Of a stretch of 64,000 nt of DNA, positions 8,993 through 17,225 are shown piece after piece. The DNA lies in NCBI GenBank assembly GCA_905479495.1, contig CAJQMR010000010.1:248001-312000 (forward strand), written 5' to 3'. Every line of letters starts with the position of its first letter. The stretch's first letter is position 1. The notes beneath the pieces were generated by a model, which was given only the letters and a program-made list of their open reading frames with translations, ran no database searches and had not been told where the DNA came from. The translations under genes and the position numbers were made by a program. Source of the DNA: an uncultured Anaerolineae bacterium (GTDB lineage: Bacteria > Chloroflexota > Anaerolineae > Promineifilales > Promineifilaceae).

Positions 8993-9598
8993 TTAGGCAT
9001 CTTCTTGGGCCATACGGCCGTCCAGCTCCAAAACTTCTGCCGCCCCCTGCATCGCCGTCAGCACATTCTGAATATGCGTCCATAAATCCAGCGAGCCAGC
9101 AAAACATTCCCGACCAAAATCGGCTGTTACCTCTTGCACATGGTCGCGATCCACGCCAGCGGCAAAGCGACTATTTTTCCACTTTTTGCGAATAGAGGAA
9201 AGTTTAACTTCAGCAATATTTTTAGACGGCCGTACCAACGTCGTAGCAATGACCAGCCCGGTGATCTCATCACAAGCAAGCAGAGCAAAATCAATGGGCT
9301 TTTCGCGGGAAACACCAGTCCCCTCTGTGTAATGAGACAAAATTACCCGGATGGTCTCTTCATCCCAACCGCGCTCACGCAGAATTTTGGACCCTTCTAT
9401 AGGATGGCGATCCAAATCGGGGTGGATTTCCCAATCAAAGTCATGCAGCAGGCCAACGGTCTCCCAGTAAGCCACATCTTCGTTCAGTTCGTTGGCATAC
9501 CAGCCCATCGCAGCACTTACAGCCAGCATGTGGCGGCGCAAGCCTTCATCCTGCACAAATTCACATACCAATGCCCAGGCATCAGACCGATCAGGCAT
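8993..9598 (-). CDS. HD-domain protein
   Basis: A 201-residue HD superfamily protein of the type that hydrolyses phosphate esters or nucleotides; the substrate is unknown. Metal-ligand motifs are visible: RRHMLAVSAAMGWYA near residue 21, GLLHDFDWE (the HD pair) near 48, HPIEGSK, and LSHYTEG. The ATG at 9598 overlaps the end of ricT by eight bases (ATGCCTGA), which points to translational coupling. A longer reading starting 23 codons earlier would lie wholly inside ricT and adds no conserved sequence. The pairing with RicT suggests a linked role in RNA or nucleotide metabolism, but this is inference. Confidence 0.8.
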   Translation of the reverse strand: MPDRSDAWALVCEFVQDEGLRRHMLAVSAAMGWYANELNEDVAYWETVGLLHDFDWEIHPDLDRHPIEGSKILRERGWDEETIRVILSHYTEGTGVSREKPIDFALLACDEITGLVIATTLVRPSKNIAEVKLSSIRKKWKNSRFAAGVDRDHVQEVTADFGRECFAGSLDLWTHIQNVLTAMQGAAEVLELDGRMAQEDA

Positions 9599-10538
9599 CT
9601 TCTTCACCACCCTCGACACTCTTATTTGAGCCACGCTTGGCCCCGCAGTCGCAGCCACCACCTTCATGTTTGGAGCAGCCCGCTTCGGCTTTTTTCTTCA
9701 AAGCTTCCAGTTCGTCCAACGGTTCCAGCTCATGACGAAATACCTCAAAATATTCCCCATTCACATGAACCAAAACGGAGTCGCGCAGCACGCGCACATC
9801 CCGCACCTTGCCCTCACCATGCGGTGTGCCTACCCGTTTTCCTTGCTTGGGCAGCGTTTTGCGCGCCTCAACGTACTGCTCATACTCGTAAACCAGGCAG
9901 CAGCGTAAACGGCCGCACATTCCCGTAATCTCCTGAGGACTCAGCGAAATGCCCTGCGCCTTCGCCATGCGGATTGAGATCGGACTAAATTCGGTCAAAA
10001 AAGTAGAGCAGCAGCGTGGCGCACCGCAAGCGCCATAACCACCCATGATTTTGGCCACGTCACGCGGACCAATCAGGCGCATCTCCACCTTGGTACGGAA
10101 CTGCTTGCCCAACGTTTGCTGCAAACGGCTCACATCCAGCTTCTTGTTTTCAGTCGTGTAATGGAAAGTCAGCCAGGAACCATCAAAACTATATTCTGCC
10201 TTAACAAACTTGGCATCTCGAATCTTGAGCAAATCAGCTTTTTCTCGACAGCTAATCAAGGCATCCAGCTCTTTGGTCTCCCACACCTGCTTCATGACCA
10301 TATCGCGCGGATTCGCCTTGCGCTCAATACTGCGCATCCCCCGCTGGCGATGCATTTCTTCAGGACTAATAAAGCTAATCACCTGCCCCAGCTGCCGTCC
10401 CCGCTTGGTTTCAACAATTACATAATCGCCGGGTTCTACATCATCATGTTGTTTGCCAGTCTTGAAATGATAAAGTTTGCCCAGTTTTTGAAATCGTACC
10501 CCAACAACAGAGGTACGCTCTTCTGCTACAATGGTCAT
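9591..10538 (-). CDS. ricT: RicT/YaaT-like PSP1-domain protein
   Basis: A 315-residue protein with the PSP1 C-terminal domain and the Cys signature of RicT: GACGAPRCCSTFLTEFSPIS, then GMCGRLRCCLVYEYEQY near residue 200. In Bacillus subtilis, RicT (YaaT) forms the Y-complex with RicA and RicF, binds Fe-S clusters and helps RNase Y process mRNAs; other bacteria keep RicT without the partners. An extra Cys/Gly-rich tail (GCSKHEGGGCDCGAKRG) follows the domain here and may bind metal. The gene overlaps the HD gene by eight bases. No RicA or RicF gene is in the window. Confidence 0.85.
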   Translation of the reverse strand: MTIVAEERTSVVGVRFQKLGKLYHFKTGKQHDDVEPGDYVIVETKRGRQLGQVISFISPEEMHRQRGMRSIERKANPRDMVMKQVWETKELDALISCREKADLLKIRDAKFVKAEYSFDGSWLTFHYTTENKKLDVSRLQQTLGKQFRTKVEMRLIGPRDVAKIMGGYGACGAPRCCSTFLTEFSPISIRMAKAQGISLSPQEITGMCGRLRCCLVYEYEQYVEARKTLPKQGKRVGTPHGEGKVRDVRVLRDSVLVHVNGEYFEVFRHELEPLDELEALKKKAEAGCSKHEGGGCDCGAKRGSNKSVEGGEEDA

Positions 10539-10665
10539 CTGTTAACTCCGCAAATAGAAATTTTTGACGATACACTCGTTATCACTGTCTCAGAAGTGGA
10601 CAGCGGGATGTTTGATAGGATTTGCTTATGTTATCATACCCTGGCTACTTTTTACCAACTTCTTA

Positions 10666-10698
10666 ATAAAAAAGCCAGCCCCTAAAATGGAGCTGGCC
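10666..10698 (-). terminator. Rho-independent terminator of mrp
   Basis: On the minus strand, GGCCAGCTCC pairs with GGGGCTGGC around a 7-base loop and is followed by TTTTTTATT. It lies 25 bases after the mrp stop. Confidence 0.85.
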
Positions 10699-10722
10699 AC
10701 AAAAATTTGAGGAAAGTAGCGG

Positions 10723-11796
10723 TTAGCCAACCAGTTCAATGGGAATGAAGTTGGTTGATTTTCTCAGTGTCAGCACGCTAATACGCGCGGCAACTTTCTG
10801 GGCAATCTCGTCAAATGCCTTGGCTGCTGGTGAATCCGGGAAAGCCACCACCATCGGTTGGCCACTGTCGCCACCCACACGGACATTGGCATCCATCGGG
10901 ACACTGCCCAGGAATTCTGTGTCGTAATCGGTCGCCAGTTTTTCGCCAGCGCCCGTACCGAAAAATTCGCCACTCATATTCTCAACTACACCCAAAATAG
11001 GCACTTCTAGCTTTTCAAACATTTTTAAACCGCGTAAAGCGTCAGAGGCAGCAACTTGCATGGGCTGGGTCACCACAATAGTGCCAGAAAGCGGCAACAC
11101 TTGGGCCAGGGTCAATTGGGCATCACTGGTGCCGGGCGGCAAATCAATAATGAGATAATCCAATTCGCCCCACTCTACATCAGTCAGCAGTTGGCGGATG
11201 GCGCTGTGCAGCATAGGCCCACGCCAAATCAATGGCTGGTCTGGTTTTACCAGAAAGGCCATAGAGATAAATTTGACACCAAAACTCTCGGCAGGAACCA
11301 TCTTACGATTTTGCGGGGGGGGCATCTGCTCTACGCCCATCATCATGGGGATATTTGGCCCCAAAATGTCTGCGTCCAGCAACCCTACCCGCGCACCAGA
11401 ATTGGCCAGCGAAATTGCCAAATTGACGGAAACCGTTGATTTACCAACACCGCCTTTACCACTGGAAACAGCAATGGTGTTGCGAAATGACTGACCCAAC
11501 TGATCCTTGATACGGGCATCTTCAGGCACGTTAGAATCCCACTTAACGGTGATTTGACCAATGCCAGGCACACTCGCCAGGGCCGCACGAGAATCGGCCT
11601 CCATTTTACCGCGCAGGGGGCAGGCCGGTGTGGTAAGCATGATGGTAAAGGTAACGTCGTTGCCCTCGATTTTAAGATCGCGAATCATATTCAAGGAAAC
11701 GAGATCCCGATGCAGTTCCGGTTCGATAACGTTAGAGAGGGCAGCCATAACGGCCGTTTCCGTCACCCCACCCTCTTTATCTGTGCGTTTAAACAT
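10723..11796 (-). CDS. mrp: Mrp/NBP35-family Fe-S carrier ATPase lacking the usual CxxC
   Basis: A 357-residue P-loop protein. Residues 1-90 are a MIP18/DUF59 domain (ALSNVIEPELHRDLVSLNM). The ATPase domain starts with the deviant Walker A SSGKGGVGKST near residue 113, then LLDADILGPNIPMMMG and DLPPGTSDAQLT. Mrp/ApbC and its mitochondrial relative Ind1 carry Fe-S clusters, and Ind1 is needed to assemble complex I. Here the loop that normally holds CPxCG after ENMS is shortened to GEFFGTGAGEKLA and has no cysteine, so cluster binding must differ or be absent. The gene lies directly downstream of iscX-nuoB-nuoCD-nuoI, separated by repeat copy C. Confidence 0.9.
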   Translation of the reverse strand: MFKRTDKEGGVTETAVMAALSNVIEPELHRDLVSLNMIRDLKIEGNDVTFTIMLTTPACPLRGKMEADSRAALASVPGIGQITVKWDSNVPEDARIKDQLGQSFRNTIAVSSGKGGVGKSTVSVNLAISLANSGARVGLLDADILGPNIPMMMGVEQMPPPQNRKMVPAESFGVKFISMAFLVKPDQPLIWRGPMLHSAIRQLLTDVEWGELDYLIIDLPPGTSDAQLTLAQVLPLSGTIVVTQPMQVAASDALRGLKMFEKLEVPILGVVENMSGEFFGTGAGEKLATDYDTEFLGSVPMDANVRVGGDSGQPMVVAFPDSPAAKAFDEIAQKVAARISVLTLRKSTNFIPIELVG

Positions 11797-11809
11797 AGTT
11801 GCTCCTTGT

Positions 11810-11899
11810 GCAAATCACAGAAGATTTACAAAGTCGTGATTTGCTTTAGTAAAAGTGGAATTTTAGGACAATCTATTCTTTAAATTGCTCCACTTTTAC
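11810..11899. repeat. Double-hairpin intergenic repeat, copy C
   Basis: The first inverted repeat has arms GCAAATCAC (11810) and GTGATTTGC (ending 11844); the second has arms GTAAAAGTGGA (11849) and TCCACTTTTAC (ending 11899). Compared with copies A and B, C-to-T changes in one arm are matched by G-to-A changes in the other (CCAC/GTGG to TCAC/GTGA, and GCGG to GTGG with CCAC), so pairing is kept. It lies between nuoI and mrp. Confidence 0.8.
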
Positions 11900-11906
11900 A
11901 AAAAAA

Positions 11907-11948
11907 GCGATTGCGTACCTCACCAATCCGATGAAATACGCAATTCGC
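11907..11948. repeat. Inverted repeat after nuoI
   Basis: GCGATTGCGTA at 11907-11917 pairs with TACGCAATTCGC at 11937-11948 with one bulged base. It stands 33 bases past the nuoI stop on that strand and could be a terminator-like hairpin for the nuo genes, though no clear T-run follows. Confidence 0.55.
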
Positions 11949-11981
11949 ATACAATCTACAAATTTTTAACGGCGAGAAAAG

Positions 11982-12677
11982 TTAGTAATATTCCCCGCGA
12001 TAGAAAAGCTGTTTAGTGTGTTCTTCAGATAGCTTAGGGGCATCAGACATATCGGCATTACGGCCGTGTTCTTTCTTCCATGCCTTCAGCTCATCCACAT
12101 GATCACGAATAGCAGCTTCAGCCGCCGCTTTTTGCGGAGCAATCTCGCGCCAGTAGCTCAGCGGCTTGCTCAACCGTTCTTTATCGTGAATGTGGGCCGT
12201 GGTGCGATCGTAGCTAGCCAGCTCATAATCATGATCCAGCTTGATAGCATCAAAGGGGCAGAATTCCATGCAAAAGCCACAATTCATGCAGATGTCGATG
12301 TCAATGTAGAATTCGTTGGGTTCTGGCTTGGGACGGCCGTTTGGCTGCACCCCACGTTCAATCCAGATACATTGCGGCGGACACACCTTGGCACAAATCC
12401 CACAGGATGTACACCAATCTTTGCCCCATTTTTGTCCAGGTGGAGGATCGTCCGTCACCAAGAAGGGCACAAAGCGGAATCGTTCCGGCACGGGCAATTT
12501 CTCTTCTGGATAAAAGACGGTTTTCACACCCTTTCCCTTTAGCCCTTGCCGTACCTTCAAGGCTTCATTGTTATAATAACGGCCGCCACGGGCTGCCCAA
12601 AAAATATCATCCAGGTAGGAATCAACAAAATGCTTCATTGTAATTGCCATACCTTTCAAAATGCCAAGTCCGTACAT
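11982..12677 (-). CDS. nuoI: NADH-quinone oxidoreductase subunit I
   Basis: The peripheral-arm subunit carrying clusters N6a and N6b, which pass electrons towards NuoB in complex I. Two intact 4Fe-4S ligand sets are visible: CTSCGICAKVCPPQCI and CMNCGFCMEFCPFDAI. The protein is about 231 aa, with an N-terminal helix (GILKGMAITMKHFVDSY) that contacts the membrane arm and a charged C-terminal extension of about 60 residues. The ATG at 12677 is preceded by AGAGGA; an upstream TTG has no such site. It follows nuoCD after 78 bp that hold a short repeat. Confidence 0.95.
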   Translation of the reverse strand: MYGLGILKGMAITMKHFVDSYLDDIFWAARGGRYYNNEALKVRQGLKGKGVKTVFYPEEKLPVPERFRFVPFLVTDDPPPGQKWGKDWCTSCGICAKVCPPQCIWIERGVQPNGRPKPEPNEFYIDIDICMNCGFCMEFCPFDAIKLDHDYELASYDRTTAHIHDKERLSKPLSYWREIAPQKAAAEAAIRDHVDELKAWKKEHGRNADMSDAPKLSEEHTKQLFYRGEYY

Positions 12678-12699
12678 AGCTTGTCCTCTTAATAACAAT

Positions 12700-12730
12700 C
12701 CGCAGATTTCGCAGATTACACAGATTTTTT
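12700..12730. repeat. CGCAGATT-type short tandem repeat
   Basis: Three units CGCAGATTT, CGCAGATTA and CACAGATTT at a 10-base period sit between nuoCD and nuoI inside the operon. The pattern resembles the CTCTGTG repeats elsewhere in the window but with a different core. Confidence 0.65.
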
Positions 12731-12755
12731 ACCTACATCATCTGTGGTTAAATTC

Positions 12756-14576
12756 TTATCTATCTACTTCACCCAAAACGATGTCAATGCTGCCCAAAAT
12801 GGCTACGATGTCAGCAACTTTATGCCCTTCACACATCTTGCCCAGCGGAGTCAGATTAATGAACGAAGGGGCGCGCACATGATACCGGTCTGGGTTGGAT
12901 TCGCGGCGGCGGGTCGTGACGTAATAGCCCAGCTCGCCTTTTGGATTTTCAACACGGCCGTATGCTTCACCAGCTTTCGGCATACGAATAGCATACTGGG
13001 GTTTGCCAGAAATAATCGGGGCCCCTTTGGTAGCCTTGATGTGGGGCAACACCTGCTCCAAAATGCGTAAACTTTGCCGCATCTCATCCATGCGAATCAG
13101 GTAGCGATCATAAATATCCCCGTTGTAACGTACCGGAATATCAAAATCCAGATGCTCATAATAAGAATAAGGCTCGGCACGACGCACGTCGTATTGCACA
13201 CCGCTTGCCCGCAAGACAGGCCCAGCGGCACTGTAAGCAATAGCTGCCTCACGGGGCAGCACGCCCACGCCAATGCTGCGCGCCCGCACAATTTCATTGT
13301 TGGTCATCAGCCCATCGCCCTGGTCCAGAATGGCCGGGAGGTGCTCATAAATCAGCTCTTCTAAAAAGCTCATTGTGTCCTGTTCGCGCACATTGTCTGG
13401 CAGGTCATAAGCCACGCCGCCAAAACGCATGTAATTGCACATCATGCGGGAACCAGCAGCCGCTTCAAAGAAGTCTAAAATCAGTTCGCGTTCCAGGTAA
13501 AAGTAAAGCATGGGCGTTTGCAGAGCACCCAAATCGTTGAGCAAAAAGCCCAACGCCCACAAATGGTTACAGATTCGGGTCAGCTCCACCATCAAAATAC
13601 GAATCCACTCCGCCCGTTCCGGTACTTCAGAGCCCAGCAAATGTTCTACGGCTAAAACATAGCCGTGGTTATTGCTCATGGAGCTAAGGTAATCGAGTCG
13701 GTCGGTGTAAGGGAGGTTTTGGATGAAGGTGTTACGTTCGCCAATTTTTTCGTGGTTACGGTGCAGGTACCCCATTACCGGCTTCAGGTCAACGACCGTT
13801 TCCCCATCCAGCGTAACAACCATGCGGAACACGCCGTGGGTGGAAGGATGCTGCGGTCCCATGTTGACCGTCAATTTATCGGTCTTCATACCAGAATCTT
13901 CATCACGGGTGTAAGTGATGCCGGTATACATATCAGTTTCGACATCGTACTCATCGCCGGTAGGCAACCAGCCTTTAGGATATTGCACATTTTTGCCGTA
14001 GGGGGATCTTTCTTCGGCGCGAAAAACCTCGCCACCAGGCCAGCGGCTGCCAAATGGCTTATGCTCTTCTTCAAAAAACACTTCGCGCCAATCTTTGCGC
14101 AGCGGATGGCCATCAAAGCCATCCCAGGTGAGGATGCGGCGCAAATCATGGTGCCCTTCAAACTGGATACCAAGCAAATCGTACGCCTCGCGCTCCTGAA
14201 AATCAGCGCCGGGCCAAATGGGCGTTAGCGAGGGAATAACAGGGTTGTCGCGGTCTACCTGGACGTGCAATACCAGGGCACTGCCACCCTGGTCGATGCT
14301 GTAAGTATGGTAAACAGCTTCCAGTTTATTATCTTCAAGTTGATCAACGCCGGTGACGCTGCTGAGATAATCAAAGCCAATATCTTCGCGCAAGGCTGTG
14401 GCAACTTCCACCAGCTTATCAGCGGAGACCATTAAACCGGTGTACCCATCGCGGGTTTCGTCGGTCACGGCATCGGGGAAGCGCTCTTTGAGCAGCGCGG
14501 CGGCTCGTTCTACAGGATTTTGGCTAACGGCCGTACCGTCGTCTTGTGGTTGGTCATCGAGAATCATTTCGCTCAT
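12756..14576 (-). CDS. nuoCD: Fused NADH-quinone oxidoreductase subunits C and D
   Basis: One 606-residue protein joins the two quinone-module subunits of complex I. Residues 20-180 are NuoC ([41 protein letters not shown]). Residues 225-606 are the 49-kDa NuoD part: [42 protein letters not shown] and the C-terminal [20 protein letters not shown]. The fusion resembles the enterobacterial NuoCD; in many other bacteria the subunits are separate. Neighbours are nuoB upstream (31 bp) and nuoI downstream. Key quinone-site residues His and Tyr of NuoD (in HPSTHG and the YTDRLDY region) are present. Confidence 0.95.
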   Translation of the reverse strand: MSEMILDDQPQDDGTAVSQNPVERAAALLKERFPDAVTDETRDGYTGLMVSADKLVEVATALREDIGFDYLSSVTGVDQLEDNKLEAVYHTYSIDQGGSALVLHVQVDRDNPVIPSLTPIWPGADFQEREAYDLLGIQFEGHHDLRRILTWDGFDGHPLRKDWREVFFEEEHKPFGSRWPGGEVFRAEERSPYGKNVQYPKGWLPTGDEYDVETDMYTGITYTRDEDSGMKTDKLTVNMGPQHPSTHGVFRMVVTLDGETVVDLKPVMGYLHRNHEKIGERNTFIQNLPYTDRLDYLSSMSNNHGYVLAVEHLLGSEVPERAEWIRILMVELTRICNHLWALGFLLNDLGALQTPMLYFYLERELILDFFEAAAGSRMMCNYMRFGGVAYDLPDNVREQDTMSFLEELIYEHLPAILDQGDGLMTNNEIVRARSIGVGVLPREAAIAYSAAGPVLRASGVQYDVRRAEPYSYYEHLDFDIPVRYNGDIYDRYLIRMDEMRQSLRILEQVLPHIKATKGAPIISGKPQYAIRMPKAGEAYGRVENPKGELGYYVTTRRRESNPDRYHVRAPSFINLTPLGKMCEGHKVADIVAILGSIDIVLGEVDR

Positions 14577-14607
14577 GAGTGATCCTTCTTCGTAATTTTG
14601 TGGCTAA

Positions 14608-15306
14608 TTAAACGGCCGTTTCTGCCTCGGCTTCGGCTTCTGTCTCAGCTTGAGCCATTTCTGCTTGGGCCTGGGCGGCTTCTGCTTTAATGATGTCCAA
14701 TTGACGCAAATCAACCAGATCGGGACCTAAAACAGGCACAGGTAACAGGCCAGTTGTCGGATCATCTTTTTGGTACCAGGGCACAGTGGCAATGGATTGC
14801 TGGTCGATTTTCTCTTGCAGGGCAATCAGGCCATTGATGAGGGCTTGCGGTGTGGGCGGGCAACCAGGCACGTACACATCTACAGGGAGAAATTTATCAA
14901 TGCCATCTACGACGTTGTACCCTTCCTTAAAAGGGCCACCGCCGGAAGCACAGGCCCCCATGCTGAGCACGTAACGCGGCTCTGGCATCTGGTTGTACAG
15001 GCGCACGATGGTTGGCACCATCTTTTTGGTCACGGTGCCAGAAATGATCATCAAATCAGATTGGCGTGGTGTGGCCCGGAACACTTCCATCCCAAAGCGG
15101 GCCAAATCGTACCGGCTGGCGGCCGTACAAATCATCTCGATAGCGCAGCAAGCCAGGCCAAATACCATAGGCCAGACCGAGTTACGCCGACCCCAGTTGT
15201 AAACAGGGTCCAATAGCTTGGCTATATTGGTGATAAAAACATTGTTGCTCAGCTCATCCGGAACAACAACATCGGGGGAGCCAGCGGCTGAATTATCAGC
15301 AGTCAT
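14608..15306 (-). CDS. nuoB: NADH-quinone oxidoreductase subunit B
   Basis: Carries cluster N2, the last Fe-S centre before quinone in complex I. The four ligands are visible: the adjacent Cys pair in [10 protein letters not shown], Cys in [12 protein letters not shown] and Cys in [11 protein letters not shown]. The core ends near residue 165, and about 65 extra residues follow, ending in an Ala/Glu-rich tail ([17 protein letters not shown]) that is unusual for the family. The start overlaps the iscX stop (ATGA), so translation is probably coupled. No nuoA precedes it, and subunits A, E-H and J-N are not in the window. Confidence 0.95.
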   Translation of the reverse strand: MTADNSAAGSPDVVVPDELSNNVFITNIAKLLDPVYNWGRRNSVWPMVFGLACCAIEMICTAASRYDLARFGMEVFRATPRQSDLMIISGTVTKKMVPTIVRLYNQMPEPRYVLSMGACASGGGPFKEGYNVVDGIDKFLPVDVYVPGCPPTPQALINGLIALQEKIDQQSIATVPWYQKDDPTTGLLPVPVLGPDLVDLRQLDIIKAEAAQAQAEMAQAETEAEAEAETAV

Positions 15307-15524
15307 AGATTGGTTGCCTCCTCATACCAGACGGTTTGAATATCCAGCAAAATGCGCTCGGTTACCATTGCGGGATCATCGTCAAAACCGGGTAAGGTTT
15401 CGACAAGCTGGGCCAACTCTGCCAGTCCCACATCTTCCGGGTTGCGCTCCGGGTATTGTGTCATTAGCGCCACGGTGATGGCGTAAGTCGATTCCCAATA
15501 CAGCTGGTGCGGTTGTTGACTCAC
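15303..15524 (-). CDS. iscX: IscX-family Fe-S assembly protein
   Basis: A 73-residue acidic protein matching IscX (YfhJ). It has the W-x2-T-x2-I start ([20 protein letters not shown]), the central [19 protein letters not shown] and the family hallmark DDDP. It ends with [14 protein letters not shown]. coli IscX binds IscS and iron and modulates Fe-S cluster assembly. Here it is the first gene of the nuo group, with a GTG start and a 4-bp overlap with nuoB. No other isc genes are nearby. Its job may be to support Fe-S loading of complex I, but that is inferred from position only. Confidence 0.85.
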   Translation of the reverse strand: MSQQPHQLYWESTYAITVALMTQYPERNPEDVGLAELAQLVETLPGFDDDPAMVTERILLDIQTVWYEEATNL

Positions 15525-15699
15525 CGGGTGATACCCTGTCCAATGGTTTGCCGACCGTAAACCGTTCTTTACTTATTTTTAGAAAACGGCCGTTTGCAGG
15601 ATTTTCTCCGTTATAATTTAAAAACAAAATTTATTGGTTCACTAACAGCAAAATTTTGTCTTCAATTTAATCTTTTTAAGTATATTACAATGTCAATTC

Positions 15700-15801
15700 G
15701 CAAACCACAGAAATTATTTTGAAAACAAAGCACATAATTTTGTGGTTTGCCGTAAGTAAAAGCGGGAGAAAAGCACTTTCTATTTAACTTTCCGCTTTTA
15801 C
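15700..15801. repeat. Double-hairpin intergenic repeat, copy B
   Basis: The first inverted repeat has arms GCAAACCACAGAAATTAT (from 15700) and ATAATTTTGTGGTTTGC (to 15750); the second has arms GTAAAAGCGGGA (15756) and TTTCCGCTTTTAC (to 15801). It lies in the 349-bp gap (15525-15873) between the divergent iscX and mannosyltransferase genes. The rest of that gap is AT-rich; it holds one ACGGCCGT at 15586 and TATAAT-like sequence near 15614, but no gene. Confidence 0.8.
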
Positions 15802-15873
15802 ACGTTGGGGCGAGTTTATTTATGACATTTTTCACAATGAGTGTATCTTTGGCCAGGGTTCTTGTCAAAAATT

Positions 15874-17037
15874 ATGTTACGTATTGACCTTATTTCTCCC
15901 TATCATGGTGGCAGCCATAAATCGTGGGCTGAAGGTTGGCAGCAAAGCAGCCAGCACCGTGTGACGCTGCATACCTTGCCAGACCGTTTTTGGAAATGGC
16001 GCATGCATGGCGGAGCAATCACTTTGGCCCGGCGATTTTTGGCGGCTAACACACAGCCTGATTTGATTGTGGCTACCGATATGCTGGATTTGACCACTTT
16101 TTTAGCGCTGACGCGTGAGCAAACGGCCGTTACCCCCATCATTCTCTACATGCATGAGAACCAACTCACCTATCCGTTGCCGCAAGACGGCCGTAGCGGC
16201 CCCATGCGCCGCCAGTTGGGGGAACGGGACCAGCACTACGCCTTCATTAATTTCGCTTCCATGTTGGCTGCCAGCCAGATTTTCTTTAATTCACAATACC
16301 ATTTGGAGAGCTTTTTTAATGCTTTGCCCAACTTTCTGAAACATTTTCCTGAATATAATGAGCTGAATGCCGTGGCCACCTTACGTAAAAAGAGTCAGGT
16401 GCTGCCCGTCGGTATCAATTTTCAGCGATTGGCAATGGGCAGGCATTCACGGCGGCAAAACAAAATGCCGCTCATTTTATGGAACCAGCGCTGGGAATAT
16501 GACAAAAACCCTGAAGCATTTTTTAGAGCACTGTATGCGGCGCTGGCGTCAGGATATGAATTTGAAGTGGCCCTTTGTGGGCAGCAGTATGGCAAACGGC
16601 CGTCTATCTTTGATGATGCCCTGCGCAAACTAGGCCGTCGCGTTATTCATGTCGGGTACGCCGATTTGCCCACCTACCGTCGGTTGCTGTGGCAGGCAGA
16701 CATCACCATTTCGACGGCGCATCATGAATTTTTTGGCATTAGCCTGCTGGAGGCAATCTACTGCCAAACGTTTCCACTGCTGCCAAATCGACTGAGCTAT
16801 CCAGAGCTGCTGCCAGAGACATTTCATGAGGCTTGCCTCTATGCCGATGAAGCGGAGTTAGCCCAAAAGTTGGGCTGGGCGCTGACCCATCACGCAGATA
16901 TTGGAAACAGGGCACAGGCGTTGGCAACGGCCGTTTCCCCCTATTCCTGGCAGCACACCGCACCACAATACGACACACGAATGAACAAGATTTGGCAAAA
17001 ATACCAGACAGATACTGGTACAAAACAGGATGATTAG
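15874..17037 (+). CDS. Homologue of tRNA-queuosine mannosyltransferase (GTDC1/DUF3524)
   Basis: A GT-B glycosyltransferase of about 387 aa. The N-terminal half is DUF3524: ISPYHGGSHKSWAEGW, LPDRFWKWRMHGGAITLA, VATDMLDLTTFLAL, MHENQLTYPLPQ and FINFASMLAASQIFFNS. The C-terminal half is the nucleotide-sugar domain (WNQRWEYDKNPEAFF, and STAHHEFFGISLLEAI with the donor-site Glu). The animal homologue QTMAN (GTDC1) attaches mannose to queuosine in tRNA-Asp; bacterial members are widespread, with the tRNA role presumed. The ATG at 15874 starts just before the conserved region; a GTG 11 codons earlier is an alternative, and neither has a good ribosome-binding site. Confidence 0.8.
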   Translation: MLRIDLISPYHGGSHKSWAEGWQQSSQHRVTLHTLPDRFWKWRMHGGAITLARRFLAANTQPDLIVATDMLDLTTFLALTREQTAVTPIILYMHENQLTYPLPQDGRSGPMRRQLGERDQHYAFINFASMLAASQIFFNSQYHLESFFNALPNFLKHFPEYNELNAVATLRKKSQVLPVGINFQRLAMGRHSRRQNKMPLILWNQRWEYDKNPEAFFRALYAALASGYEFEVALCGQQYGKRPSIFDDALRKLGRRVIHVGYADLPTYRRLLWQADITISTAHHEFFGISLLEAIYCQTFPLLPNRLSYPELLPETFHEACLYADEAELAQKLGWALTHHADIGNRAQALATAVSPYSWQHTAPQYDTRMNKIWQKYQTDTGTKQDD

Positions 17038-17127
17038 TCGTTTGGCACAACGCTCTATTTGGGGTATCGTTTTCTAGTGTTTCGCTAAAGAGGTTTTGTT
17101 GGAATGTCACCGGGGCGAAACGCTTAA

Positions 17128-17177
17128 ACTGAAGCAATTCGTCTCGGCACTATCTGATAAAATAATTTTGCTTCAGT
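17128..17177. repeat. Inverted repeat before the ATP-grasp gene
   Basis: ACTGAAGCAA at 17128-17137 and TTGCTTCAGT at 17168-17177 form a perfect 10-bp stem with a 30-base loop. It ends 48 bases before the next start codon. It could be the end of the preceding transcript or a leader hairpin. Confidence 0.5.
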
Positions 17178-17225
17178 ACTAGGTATGGCAATCGCATCTG
17201 CAAACACACCATCGGGAGAAAATAA

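Noticed and set aside
9134..9928. A 264-codon plus-strand frame across the HD and ricT genes
   Set aside because: It spans two coupled real genes on the other strand and shows no domain.
15303..15524. Small subunit of complex I, such as NuoE or NuoA
   Set aside because: It has no Cys ligands and no membrane helices; the DDDP and VWYEEA motifs and length fit IscX.
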